Part shown: positions 23,470-31,584 of the stretch, piece after piece | Numbering within the stretch: the stretch's first letter is position 1 | Layout: each line of letters opens with the position of its first letter | Origin: Acetatifactor sp. | GTDB lineage: Bacteria; Bacillota; Clostridia; Lachnospirales; Lachnospiraceae | Reading direction: 5' to 3' | DNA length: 34,903 bases | Assembly: GCA_016290775.1 (NCBI GenBank) | Contig: JAEEVF010000018.1 | Coordinates: 1 to 34,903 of the forward strand | Translations under genes and position numbers: made by a program | Notes under the pieces: generated by a model | Seen by the model: only the letters and a program-made list of their open reading frames with translations | What the model was told of the DNA's origin: nothing | Database searches by the model: none

Positions 23470-23505
23470 GAGCCAAACAGTGGCGTGGTGACCAGTGTTT
23501 GGCTC
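23470..23505. terminator. Hairpin, possible terminator for the downstream minus-strand gene
   Basis: GAGCCAAACA (23470-23479) pairs perfectly with TGTTTGGCTC (23496-23505), extended by three further pairs after a mismatch. On the minus strand the following tract GATTTGACTATTT is only moderately T-rich; on the plus strand a TTGTTTTT lies 9-16 bases after. It sits just after the stop of the 23560-24576 gene when read on the minus strand, so a terminator is the likely role. Confidence 0.55.
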
Positions 23506-23559
23506 TGTAATGGCTTGTTTTTGCCACTGCAATGATGCGTTTTAAGGCCTCGTCAGGGT

Positions 23560-24576
23560 TTATTTCTTCTGCTCAGTAGCTGCGGCGTCCTTCTTGGGCT
23601 CTTCCTTGGAAGCTCCGGCGTCCTTTGCGGGCTCTGCCTTGGCGTCCTTTGCGTCTTCGGGCTTTGCATCCTTTGCGGCGTCGCCGAGAGGTGCTTCGGT
23701 CATGGCCTTCATCACTTCGTCAGAGAGGAACTTGGTCATTTCGCACTTCTGCAGGTACTCGTAAATGTTCTTGGAAAGAAGAAGGGGCGTAAGTCCAATC
23801 ACGGAATTCTCGAAATCCTTGTCCTGCAAGCACTTTTGCTTTGCGCGAACGAAGCCTTCATTGGTGTTGCCGTAGCTCAAGTCAAATTTGCAGGCTTCTT
23901 CCACGGTTCTGGTGACTACGAAATATTCATGCTCGTAGATGAACTGTGCGGCGCCGCGTTCGGAAAGGTTCAGGCACTGCTTCATGATATGTTGCGCCTT
24001 GGTTGCCAGAGCAACGTCTTCCTTGTGCGCATTGTAGAACTTGTCGATGGTTGCGAAAAGATCCTTTTCGTAGATCTCCTCCTGGTCGGTCTTCAAGAAG
24101 CTTACGGTCAAGGAGATCACGTACTTGTTCTGGCCGACGCGGTTAATGTCGCCTTTATTCAGAACGGAAATGGTGAGCTGGCCGCCGAAGGCATAGGACA
24201 ATTCTTCTCCGGGGAAAAGGTTCCTTGCGTTCTCCTTGTAGACGTTCAGCGCGTCCTCCGTCATTTCCTGGTCTTTTTTGTAGTTGCTCACGGAGTTGAA
24301 GAGGAACTGATAATAGTTGCTCTTGTCCATGGTGCTGCTTACGTAAGCGTCGGCAACATATTCATATTTTTTGTCATCCTCATAGAAGGACATTAAGTGG
24401 ATTTCTTTGGTGTTTCCGATGTCGGACTGCTTCGCGATCAGGGTGAAATCTCCCGCCTTGCAGGTCCTGGTCTCAAGCGGCTCAAGGCAATTGCACCTTT
24501 CGGACAGCTTGGAGATCATGCCCCTTTCGTTTTCGTCCAAAAGGGCGATGGCTTTGTTTCGGTTAAGTCTTTGCAT
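23560..24576 (-). CDS. Uncharacterised cytosolic protein with Ala/Lys/Asp-rich C-terminal tail
   Basis: The product is 338 residues from ATG 24576, which follows GGAGGGG on the minus strand. I do not recognise a domain. Near the N-terminus lies a Cys-rich stretch (RCNCLEPLETRTC). The central part is mixed alpha/beta with many aromatic residues and helical segments such as KAQHIMKQCLNLSE and NIYEYLQKCEMTKF. The last 45 residues are a low-complexity tail of repeated DAK-, EPAKDA- and KPEDAKDA-type units, likely unstructured. There is no signal peptide or membrane segment. It has its own promoter. An alternative upstream start at 24660 has no ribosome binding site. Confidence 0.72.
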   Translation of the reverse strand: MQRLNRNKAIALLDENERGMISKLSERCNCLEPLETRTCKAGDFTLIAKQSDIGNTKEIHLMSFYEDDKKYEYVADAYVSSTMDKSNYYQFLFNSVSNYKKDQEMTEDALNVYKENARNLFPGEELSYAFGGQLTISVLNKGDINRVGQNKYVISLTVSFLKTDQEEIYEKDLFATIDKFYNAHKEDVALATKAQHIMKQCLNLSERGAAQFIYEHEYFVVTRTVEEACKFDLSYGNTNEGFVRAKQKCLQDKDFENSVIGLTPLLLSKNIYEYLQKCEMTKFLSDEVMKAMTEAPLGDAAKDAKPEDAKDAKAEPAKDAGASKEEPKKDAAATEQKK

Positions 24577-24631
24577 AAGTACCCCTCCATTTTTTGCCAT
24601 TAAGGCATCATTTTTTGTTTCCCCACCTACT

Positions 24632-24660
24632 AATATAAGCCAAAATGTAAGCGCGTGCAA
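24632..24660 (-). promoter_or_regulatory. Promoter of the 338-residue unknown gene
   Basis: On the minus strand TTGCAC (24660-24655) and TATATT (24637-24632) are separated by 17 bases and lie about 55 bases upstream of the start codon. Both elements match consensus at 4-5 of 6 positions. Confidence 0.6.
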
Positions 24661-24765
24661 TCTTTTTTCATTTTGGTTATGGAAAATTAAGAATTAGCAG
24701 ACTTCCCAGAAGGCACGGTTTGCGGTAATATATAAATCAGGGGTTAGAAAAAAGGGGGACGGCAG

Positions 24766-26601
24766 ATGATCAACGTGACGATCTGGAATGAAAACGTGCA
24801 TGAAAGGACGCAGGCGGAGGTTCGGGAGATCTATCCGGACGGGATCCACGGCTGCATCGCGGAGTTTTTGAGTTTGTGCCAGGACGTGCGAGTGCACCTT
24901 GCGACCTTTGATGAGCCGGAGCACGGGCTTTATCAGGAAATCTTGGACGAGACGGACGTGCTGATCTATTGGAGTCACCTAAAAAATGAGGAGTTTTCGG
25001 ACGTGGTGGCGGAGCGGATCGCTGACGCGGTGCGCCGCGGCATGGGCCTGATCGCGTTGCATTCCGCACATGACAGCAAGGTGATGAAAAAGCTCCTTGG
25101 GACTTCGATGACGCTGAAGTGGCGGCACGACGACAGGGAGAGGATTTTCGTGACGGCGCCCGCGCATCCCATCGCGAAGTTTTTGCCGGAGTATTTTGAG
25201 CTTCCCGTGGAGGAGATGTACGGGGAGTATTTTGACATACCGAAGCCCGATGACGTGGTGTTCACGGGATGGTTTGCAGGCGGTGAGGTGTTTCGCAGCG
25301 GCTGCACCTTTACGCGTGGCTTTGGAAAGATCTTTTATTTTCAGCCGGGGCACGAGACCTGTCCCACTTATCATGACAGGTTCATCCAGCACGTCATCAC
25401 GAATGCAGTATATTGGTGCGCTCCGGATCGTAAGCTGAAAAGATCGTTGGAGTGTCAGGAAGTGAAGATGACGCCTGAGGAGATCAGCGGATATGCGGCG
25501 AAGGCAAGGCGGACGCAGGAGGGAGGAGCCCGGGCTTCAAGCGAAGAGGCACTGACGGGTAGCGTGCAAGGGGCAAGCGACATCAAAATCCAATGCGAGC
25601 AAAAGGCCCACGCCAGCGATATGCGGCAGGGCAGCGAGGAACGGTTATGCAAAGAAACGCCGAGTCGTGAGGCGCCCTACGAGATTCCCCCGATGCCCAC
25701 GGGCCCGATCAAGCTTTCAGTCTTCTACGAGCATCTTCGGGAGGCGAGCGAGCAGACCGGAAAATCCTTTGAAGAGATTCTGCGCGAGGCGCGAAAGGCT
25801 GGAATCACGGGCATTGAGATGGAATTCTCCACGCTGGTGAAACGCCCGGAACTGAACCGTATCATTAAGGACGCCGGCATGGAGATCTCCTGCTTTTATC
25901 AATTCTTTGATTTTGGCAATCATTATGCCGCAGGCATGCATACGGGCAGGAAGATGATCGATACGGCAAAGAGCATGGGCGTTCCCAAGGTGATGATCAT
26001 TCCCGGATTCCTTTCGGAGGAGCAGGCAAAGCTCCTAAATCGTGCCAGCACTTCCTTCGAGGAGACGGCGGCGTACATGGGTGCAGTTGCGGAGGTGCTT
26101 GCGATGCGCGACGCCATCGCGGAGCTCACGGAATATGCAAAAGACCGCGGCATCGCGGTAACCCTTGAGGATTTCGACAACTTCACCTCGCCCATCGCGA
26201 GGATGAACCCCATCAAATGGTTCCTGGAGCAGGTGCCGGGATTGCAGCACACGCTGGACATGGGGAACTACGCGTTCAGTAATGAAAGCATTGCGGAAGC
26301 ATATGATCTGTTCAAGGAGCAGATCGGCCATGTTCACTGCAAGGATCGCGGCGAGGAAACGGAGGAAGATGAGGCCATTTGGGAGGCGCTGGGCCTTCCG
26401 TACGGCGAGGAGCTGTTCCACAGGCGGGGCATTCGGCCCGTTCCCGTGGGCGACGGGTACCTTCCCATCGCGGAGCTCGTCGGAAAGCTTAAGGAGCAGG
26501 GCTACGAAGGGTATCTGGCCATCGAACACTTTGGCGCGCCAGACCAGCTGGGCTTCATGCAAAAGTCTGCGGAGTACTTGCTCCGTCTGCTGGAAGAGTA
26601 G
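24766..26601 (+). CDS. Fusion of ThuA-like domain and xylose-isomerase-like TIM barrel
   Basis: The 611-residue product has two enzyme-like halves. Residues 1-225 are ThuA-like (trehalose-utilisation, class I glutamine amidotransferase-like fold): LIYWSHLKNEEFSD, GLIALHSAHDSK (94-105) and FYFQPGHETCPTYHD. A low-complexity linker covers about 230-305. Residues about 310-611 are a sugar phosphate isomerase/epimerase TIM barrel, with metal ligands suggested by VTLEDFDN, HTLDMGN, GHVHCKDRG and YLAIEHFG. Both families act on sugars in known relatives, so keto-sugar or disaccharide handling is plausible, but the substrate is unknown. ATG 24766 follows GGGGAC. No sugar transporter lies beside it. 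Confidence 0.85.
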   Translation: MINVTIWNENVHERTQAEVREIYPDGIHGCIAEFLSLCQDVRVHLATFDEPEHGLYQEILDETDVLIYWSHLKNEEFSDVVAERIADAVRRGMGLIALHSAHDSKVMKKLLGTSMTLKWRHDDRERIFVTAPAHPIAKFLPEYFELPVEEMYGEYFDIPKPDDVVFTGWFAGGEVFRSGCTFTRGFGKIFYFQPGHETCPTYHDRFIQHVITNAVYWCAPDRKLKRSLECQEVKMTPEEISGYAAKARRTQEGGARASSEEALTGSVQGASDIKIQCEQKAHASDMRQGSEERLCKETPSREAPYEIPPMPTGPIKLSVFYEHLREASEQTGKSFEEILREARKAGITGIEMEFSTLVKRPELNRIIKDAGMEISCFYQFFDFGNHYAAGMHTGRKMIDTAKSMGVPKVMIIPGFLSEEQAKLLNRASTSFEETAAYMGAVAEVLAMRDAIAELTEYAKDRGIAVTLEDFDNFTSPIARMNPIKWFLEQVPGLQHTLDMGNYAFSNESIAEAYDLFKEQIGHVHCKDRGEETEEDEAIWEALGLPYGEELFHRRGIRPVPVGDGYLPIAELVGKLKEQGYEGYLAIEHFGAPDQLGFMQKSAEYLLRLLEE

Positions 26602-26604
26602 TGC

Positions 26605-26633
26605 TTGCGTATTTGTCGATTACAAGGTATAAT
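26605..26633 (+). promoter_or_regulatory. Candidate promoter of the SseB-like gene
   Basis: TTGCGT (26605-26610), a 17-base spacer and a perfect TATAAT (26628-26633) lie about 60 bases upstream of GTG 26694. The -35 is weak. Confidence 0.5.
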
Positions 26634-26693
26634 GTTTCTAGTTTGTTCGCCAAGGCGGGAGGTCTGTGGCGAAGGAAAGGCTTGGATAAGTAA

Positions 26694-27596
26694 GTGACAA
26701 GAGAAGAAAAGATCACAAAATTAAGAAATCTGCAGACAGCATACATTCTGTACTCCCTGTACACCAGGATCCCTTTTGTGGATTGTGAAGAGGGAAGCTA
26801 TTATGATCAGGCATATCTTTTCGAATCCCGGGAAGATGCCGAGGAAGCGGCCAGCAGGATCGTCGACAACGGTGACGCAGTAGGCATCACTGAGCTGAAG
26901 ATGGTTGACATGCCCATGAATCCGAACCTGAATGACAAGGTGGTTCCCATCCGTCAGTTCAGACGCAGCCAGGTGCGTGAGCACTTGACCAAGTTCCCGT
27001 CGCTGGGATTGAATGCGGTATTCTTTAAGCCCGCAGGAGAGCGCGGCGAGAGTATTCCTCTCGATGAAGTTCTTCCGGATGAAGTGAAGGAGGCCGTTGC
27101 AAGGGAAAAGTCTGACCTGAGCGGCGTTCAGTTAACGGGCATTTACTTTGCACAGTACGTTCGTCGCAAGCAGAAGGACCCTGCAATCGCGAGAGAGCGT
27201 TATGAGGAGTTTTATGCAAATCTGGCAAGGGCAAAGCTTCTTCTTCCCGTGATCCCTGAGCAGGAGAACAAGGATGATGCATCCTTAAATCTCTCCAAGT
27301 GCATGCTGCCGATCTATACGCCTCATCAGGAGGGCGCGAATGCGGATGGCGCACAGGCAGAGGTGCCGCAGATGGCGGCGATCGGCCTGTTTACGAACAT
27401 GGATGAGGTTGCCGTTCACAGCAGGAACCACATCAACGACGTGCGTGTTGTCAGAGTGCCTCTCGACGAGATCAGGAACTTTGTGCCTGAAAACGTGGAA
27501 TTTCTTGTGATCGACCCTTTGACCATGAGCATTACGCTGAAGATCGATGACGTTGTCAGGGTGCTGAAGGAGCTCAAGGAAGAGCAGGCAGAGTAA
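26694..27596 (+). CDS. SseB-family protein
   Basis: The 300-residue product resembles SseB N-terminal-domain proteins. The segment ARAKLLLPVIPEQENKDD, the later MLPIYT, AAIGLFTNMDEVAVH and the terminal FLVIDPLTMSITLK follow the family order (an L-L-x-P strand, then L-P-x-F/Y-T, F-T and an N-P-x-G-like end). In enterobacteria SseB aids serine-sensitivity suppression and rhodanese-linked processes, but the role in Firmicutes is unknown. The N-terminal 150 residues are additional. The start is GTG 26694, because a stop codon lies immediately upstream in frame and the first ATG is at residue 73; the ribosome binding site is weak. Confidence 0.7.
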   Translation: MTREEKITKLRNLQTAYILYSLYTRIPFVDCEEGSYYDQAYLFESREDAEEAASRIVDNGDAVGITELKMVDMPMNPNLNDKVVPIRQFRRSQVREHLTKFPSLGLNAVFFKPAGERGESIPLDEVLPDEVKEAVAREKSDLSGVQLTGIYFAQYVRRKQKDPAIARERYEEFYANLARAKLLLPVIPEQENKDDASLNLSKCMLPIYTPHQEGANADGAQAEVPQMAAIGLFTNMDEVAVHSRNHINDVRVVRVPLDEIRNFVPENVEFLVIDPLTMSITLKIDDVVRVLKELKEEQAE

Positions 27597-27641
27597 GACT
27601 TGAATTCAAAAAGGCAAGGAGCTCTTTCCTAAACGGCGCGC

Positions 27642-27675
27642 GAAGAGCGGGCTTTTGGGATAAGGGCTCTTTTCG
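27642..27675 (+). terminator. Weak hairpin, possible terminator or attenuator
   Basis: GAAGAGC (27642-27648) can pair with GCTCTTT (27666-27672), with a further three-pair inner stem, followed by TTTCG. It sits between the SseB-like gene and the rhomboid gene. The U-tract is short, so the role is uncertain. Confidence 0.35.
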
Positions 27676-27717
27676 AAGATTGGGACCTGAAACGCGGGAA
27701 GGACGAAGCGAGGAAAC

Positions 27718-28374
27718 ATGATCAAAAAAATGAGAATGATCAAATGGAAAGAGGTTCCCTTTGTCAGCATAGCTTTGGTGGCAACGAACGTGATCGTGTT
27801 CCTGATCACGCAGTTTGTGGACGGAAGCTTGTTTGAGGCCGGCGCGCTCAACGTAGAGGGCGTTCTGATCAACAAGCAATACGGACGGTTCCTTTGGAGC
27901 ATGTTTTTGCATGCGGGGATCGAGCACCTGTTCAACAACATGGTGATGCTGTACTTCATGGGTACGATGATCGAAAAAGAGATCGGACACCTGCCCTACG
28001 GCGTGATATACTTCTTGTCAGGCCTGGGCGGCGGACTGCTGTCCCTGTATATGAAGCTGATGCTTGGCAATCCGGCAGGATCCGTGGGCGCGAGCGGCGC
28101 CATTTTTGGACTGGACGGACTTTTGCTTGCCATGGTGCTGTTTTATCGAAGACCCATGCCGATGGTGACGCCGCTGCGCGTTTGCCTGATGATCGCCCTC
28201 TCCCTTTACGCGGGCCTGACGAGCGGCAACATCGACAATGCGGCGCATTTTGGCGGACTTCTGGTGGGCCTGATACTTGGCGCGCTGTTCTGCCTGATCA
28301 AGCGGTATTCCAAGGGCCTTCCGACATTGAAAAAACTTCACGAAGATGATGACGACGATGAGGAGGATGAATGA
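27718..28374 (+). CDS. Rhomboid intramembrane serine protease
   Basis: Rhomboids cut membrane proteins within or near the bilayer. The 218-residue product has six hydrophobic helices. Conserved elements are FLHAGIEHLFNN (63-74) in the second helix, the catalytic serine S126 in GASGAIFG (124-131) and the catalytic histidine H177 in NAAHFGG. The tail after residue 208 is a run of Asp and Glu in the cytosol. ATG 27718 has GCGAGGAAAC before it. The stop codon overlaps the ATG of the HIT gene by four bases, so the two are translationally coupled. Substrates are unknown. Confidence 0.93.
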   Translation: MIKKMRMIKWKEVPFVSIALVATNVIVFLITQFVDGSLFEAGALNVEGVLINKQYGRFLWSMFLHAGIEHLFNNMVMLYFMGTMIEKEIGHLPYGVIYFLSGLGGGLLSLYMKLMLGNPAGSVGASGAIFGLDGLLLAMVLFYRRPMPMVTPLRVCLMIALSLYAGLTSGNIDNAAHFGGLLVGLILGALFCLIKRYSKGLPTLKKLHEDDDDDEEDE

Positions 28375-28778
28375 TGGACAATTGTATTTTCTGTAAGCTC
28401 GCAAACGGAGTGTTCCCGACGAGAACGGTATATGAAGACGAATCGTTCCGCGTGATCTTAGATCTCGGCCCTGCAACGAAGGGGCATGCGTTGATCCTTC
28501 CGAAGAGCCATGCGGCGAACCTTTATGAGCTTCCGGATGACGTGGCCGCTAAGGTGCTTCCTTTGGCGAAGAAGATCGCAACGCAGATGAAGGAGAAGCT
28601 TGGCTGTGACGGGCTGAATCTGGTTCAGAACAACGGCGAAGTGGCCGGCCAGACGGTCATGCATTTCCATCTTCACCTGATCCCGAGATATGAAGGAGAC
28701 GGTCAGAACATTCTGTGGAAGCCGACGGAGCCTTCCGAGCAGGAACTGGATGACGTTTTGGCAGTATTGACGAAGTAA
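28371..28778 (+). CDS. HIT family nucleotide hydrolase
   Basis: The 135-residue product has the histidine triad HFHLHLIPR (residues 98-106), the NCIFCKLANG N-terminus with a C-x2-C pair (C5, C8) typical of the HinT/Hit branch, and KGHALILPKSH. HIT proteins hydrolyse nucleoside phosphoramidates or dinucleotides; the exact substrate is not known. It overlaps the rhomboid gene stop by four bases (ATGA), which suggests coupling. Length is normal for the family. Confidence 0.93.
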   Translation: MMDNCIFCKLANGVFPTRTVYEDESFRVILDLGPATKGHALILPKSHAANLYELPDDVAAKVLPLAKKIATQMKEKLGCDGLNLVQNNGEVAGQTVMHFHLHLIPRYEGDGQNILWKPTEPSEQELDDVLAVLTK

Positions 28779-28783
28779 GGAAC

Positions 28784-29701
28784 ATGGAAGAGATAAAGAG
28801 AGTATGTCCTAAATGCGGCATGCCTTTGGTAGAGGATAGCAATTACTGCATGAACTGTTGCGAAACCATGGATCTTCCCAAAACGCCGGAAGAAAAAGAG
28901 GCGGAGCGCAGCAATGCCAGCAAGTACGTAAATGCTGAGGCGATCCTTCGCGAGAAGATTGCGCTACAAAGGCGTGAGCGTCATAACCGAAGCGTTTTCG
29001 CGAGGGGCGGTACGTCATCCATGCTTTTGGTGATGATCGGAACGCTGCTTGGAGTCACTTTGGGCGTGCTCTTTTTAAGTTGGTGCTTTAAGCCTCGTGA
29101 GAAGACAGTGGTGCTCGAGCGCAAGGAGCAGGTGACGCTCTTTGCGGGCGTAGAATGGGTGGATCCTCCGTCAGACGAGCCAGCGCCCCTGACGCCGGAG
29201 GACTTGGCGAAGCAAAAGAGCTCCGACAGGCCGAGAGAGGGCGAAGAGAAACCGGAAGAGGGATATATGTTCCACTGCAAGCTCACGATCCAGGCCAGGG
29301 GGGACAAGGTTCTTTCCGTGGTGGAAGAGAATGTCTGGGACATAAGTAAAGTCAAGCCCGAATCCGTGGACCACGTGGTCAATGCCCTGAATTTCCAGGC
29401 GGAGCCATATCAGTTCTCCGAACTGGTCTTGTGGGAAGTCATTCGGGAAGAGGACAGGGTGATCGTTCGCAAGAGCTACGAAGGCCTGGAAAATGAGGAG
29501 ACCATGCAGGCGCTGGTGGAAGAAGGCGTGCTGGATGCCTCTTGGGTCGAGGAGCTTCGCGGGAAGAAGCGCGTATCGCTGCAGATCATGTATGCGAGGC
29601 TAAAGCTTGTCGGCTGGAAGCTTGAAGGAGCTGAAGAGGAAGAGCGGATGCTGGAGGACGTCGGTCCAAGCGGGCAGCAGACTCGTAAGTCGGAAGAATA
29701 A
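28784..29701 (+). CDS. Zinc-ribbon single-span membrane protein, first of a paralogous pair
   Basis: The 305-residue product begins with a zinc-ribbon: C8-P-K-C11 and C22-M-N-C25, with an adjacent C26. A membrane segment lies around residues 80-102 (SMLLVMIGTLLGVTLGVLFL). The remaining 200 residues would be outside the cytosol and contain a DKVLSVVEENVWDISKVKPE segment. The neighbour at 29724 has the same architecture and a related GDQVEDMVEYYEFDISDLEP segment, so the pair arose by duplication. The outer domain resembles DUF1307-like lipoprotein repeats, by eye only. The start ATG 28784 lies six bases after the HIT stop, with AAGGA as ribosome binding site. Confidence 0.72.
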   Translation: MEEIKRVCPKCGMPLVEDSNYCMNCCETMDLPKTPEEKEAERSNASKYVNAEAILREKIALQRRERHNRSVFARGGTSSMLLVMIGTLLGVTLGVLFLSWCFKPREKTVVLERKEQVTLFAGVEWVDPPSDEPAPLTPEDLAKQKSSDRPREGEEKPEEGYMFHCKLTIQARGDKVLSVVEENVWDISKVKPESVDHVVNALNFQAEPYQFSELVLWEVIREEDRVIVRKSYEGLENEETMQALVEEGVLDASWVEELRGKKRVSLQIMYARLKLVGWKLEGAEEEERMLEDVGPSGQQTRKSEE

Positions 29702-29723
29702 AAATAGATCGCGAGGAAAAGGG

Positions 29724-30623
29724 ATGGAAGCGAAGGAAAGAGTATGTCCTAAGTGCGGAACGATATTGATGGAGGATAATTTCTGCATGGGTTGCGGAGC
29801 CTATGTGGACGTGGATGAAAAGAAGGAGTCGGAGGGCGAGCAGTATTTCCAGACCCTATATGGCGGGTCTTCGGATGGCGTAGACAGCGATACTTCCGGA
29901 CTTACGGCGGAGCATTTTGGCTTTACGGGAGTCGATGCGTCGCAGCCGATCGTCACTTCCTTTGAGCAGCCGCACGAGTTTTACTCGGGATATGAGCATA
30001 CAAATCAGGCTGGCACGGGCAATGAGCAGCAAAGCCAGGACGGAACGGGCAATGGGCAGCCGCAGGGTAGCGCGTCTGCGCAGGGATCGGTTCGGACGAG
30101 CACGCCTGCGCGTCAGGGAAATCCGATGCCGCTGCTTCAGGCAGTTCTGATCATGGCGGGCATTGCAGTGGCAGTGTTTTTCCTCGTTTTTATCGTGGAC
30201 ATGATGACCAAGCTCCACACGGAGACGGCGGTATTCCTTGCGCCGTATAACGGGGAAGACTACAGAAAAAGAACCTACAGCCTGACCTATAAGGGCGATC
30301 AGGTGGAAGATATGGTAGAGTATTATGAATTCGACATTTCCGATCTTGAGCCTGAGGATAAAACGGAAGTGGAGAATGCTTTGAAACAGTCGCTTTCGGA
30401 AGAATATGATACCGCCATCGCCATCTACAATACCATGGATTATCGTGTTGAGTCGGATGGTTCCACGATCGAGGTGTACATAGAGTTTCATTATCTTGAC
30501 ACGGAAAAAGGGCGCCGGGCCGTTCTTGCGGAATTTAGTTCGGGAAGCACGGATTCGAGCAAATATATTTCATATTCCGCCTTCAAAAAGACCTTGGAAA
30601 AGAATGGCTGGGTAAAGCAATAA
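29724..30623 (+). CDS. Zinc-ribbon single-span membrane protein, second of the pair
   Basis: From ATG 29724 (GAGGAAAAGGG upstream) the product is 299 residues. It opens with C8-P-K-C11 and C21-x2-C24, a zinc-ribbon start. A Gly/Gln/Ser/Thr-rich linker (about 90-130) precedes the membrane helix at about 136-160 (LLQAVLIMAGIAVAVFFLVF). The outer region has TYSLTYKGDQVEDMVEYY and FDISDLEPEDK, parallel to the upstream paralogue, and a C-terminal LEKNGW pattern. This resembles the DUF1307 fold of YehR-like lipoproteins, inferred by eye. The frame is open upstream to 29607 inside the previous gene, but that part has no start signal. Function unknown. Confidence 0.72.
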   Translation: MEAKERVCPKCGTILMEDNFCMGCGAYVDVDEKKESEGEQYFQTLYGGSSDGVDSDTSGLTAEHFGFTGVDASQPIVTSFEQPHEFYSGYEHTNQAGTGNEQQSQDGTGNGQPQGSASAQGSVRTSTPARQGNPMPLLQAVLIMAGIAVAVFFLVFIVDMMTKLHTETAVFLAPYNGEDYRKRTYSLTYKGDQVEDMVEYYEFDISDLEPEDKTEVENALKQSLSEEYDTAIAIYNTMDYRVESDGSTIEVYIEFHYLDTEKGRRAVLAEFSSGSTDSSKYISYSAFKKTLEKNGWVKQ

Positions 30624-30643
30624 GCATTAGGAGAACGTAACGC

Positions 30644-31486
30644 ATGAGAACGATCAACGTAAATGAAGTGACGCAAGCGATCAAGGAGGCCTGCATTGAG
30701 GCCAATCACTTCCTGTCCAGGGACGTGGAGGAGAAGCTTTGCGTGGCTGCGAAGGAGGAGGAAGCGCCGCTTGGGCGCCAGGTCCTCGAACAATTGAAGG
30801 AGAATCTGAAGATCGCCGGCGAGGATATGATCCCGATCTGTCAGGATACGGGCATGGCGGTCATTTTTATGGAAGTGGGGCAGGATGTGCATTTCGAGGG
30901 CGGAAGCCTTATGGATGCAGTGAATGAAGGCGTGCGCAGAGGCTATGTGGACGGGTTTCTTCGCAAGTCCGTGGTCCGCGATCCGATCCAGCGCGAGAAC
31001 ACGAAGGACAACACGCCAGCCGTTTTGCATACGGAAATCGTGCCCGGGGACAAGGTGAAGATCACCGTTGCTCCAAAGGGCTTTGGAAGCGAAAACATGA
31101 GCAGAGTCTTTATGTTAAAGCCTGCGGACGGTATTGAGGGCGTAAAGAACGCGATCCTCACGGCCGTTAAGGATGCGGGCCCGAATGCCTGCCCGCCCAT
31201 GGTGGTCGGCGTCGGCATCGGCGGTACTTTTGAAAAGTGCGCGATCCTTGCAAAGAAGGCTTTGACAAGGCCGTTGGATCAGCATTCGGACATTCCTTGG
31301 GTTGCAGAACTTGAGGAGGAAATGCTGGTCAAGATCAACCGCACGGGCATTGGCCCCGGTGGTCTTGGAGGAAGCACGACGGCCATGGCGGTGAACGTTC
31401 TCACCTATCCCACGCATATTGCGGGGCTTCCCGTGGCGATCAACATTTGTTGCCACGTCAATCGCCATGCGGTGAGGGAGTTGTAA
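30644..31486 (+). CDS. Class I fumarate hydratase, alpha subunit
   Basis: Fumarase converts fumarate to malate. This 280-residue protein is the N-terminal half of the class I [4Fe-4S] enzyme, encoded separately from the beta half, as in many anaerobes. Cluster-ligand candidates are C66 in PICQDTG, C183 in GPNACPP and C199 in TFEKCA. GPGGLGGSTTAM is the conserved glycine-rich segment. The order matches TtdA/FumA-alpha. An L-tartrate or other hydratase is possible, because these subunits look alike. AGGAG lies ten bases before ATG 30644. The beta-subunit gene follows after a 98-base spacer containing two short hairpins. Confidence 0.88.
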   Translation: MRTINVNEVTQAIKEACIEANHFLSRDVEEKLCVAAKEEEAPLGRQVLEQLKENLKIAGEDMIPICQDTGMAVIFMEVGQDVHFEGGSLMDAVNEGVRRGYVDGFLRKSVVRDPIQRENTKDNTPAVLHTEIVPGDKVKITVAPKGFGSENMSRVFMLKPADGIEGVKNAILTAVKDAGPNACPPMVVGVGIGGTFEKCAILAKKALTRPLDQHSDIPWVAELEEEMLVKINRTGIGPGGLGGSTTAMAVNVLTYPTHIAGLPVAINICCHVNRHAVREL

Positions 31487-31504
31487 GGCTGAGAGGCAAG
31501 GATG

Positions 31505-31560
31505 CAGCCGCGAAGCGGCTGTCGTAAGGCTTGAAGTTTGGATTGTCGCCGCGAAGCGGC
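31505..31560 (+). repeat. Pair of short GAA-loop hairpins between fumarase subunit genes
   Basis: CAGCCGCGAAGCGGCTG (31505-31521) is a seven-base-pair stem with a GAA loop. GCCGCGAAGCGGC (31548-31560) repeats its core 40 bases later with a five-base-pair stem. Both share GCCGCGAAGCGGC. Neither has a T-tract, so terminator activity is unlikely. Confidence 0.65.
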
Positions 31561-31584
31561 AGGCAAGAAAGGAAAGATAGAGTT

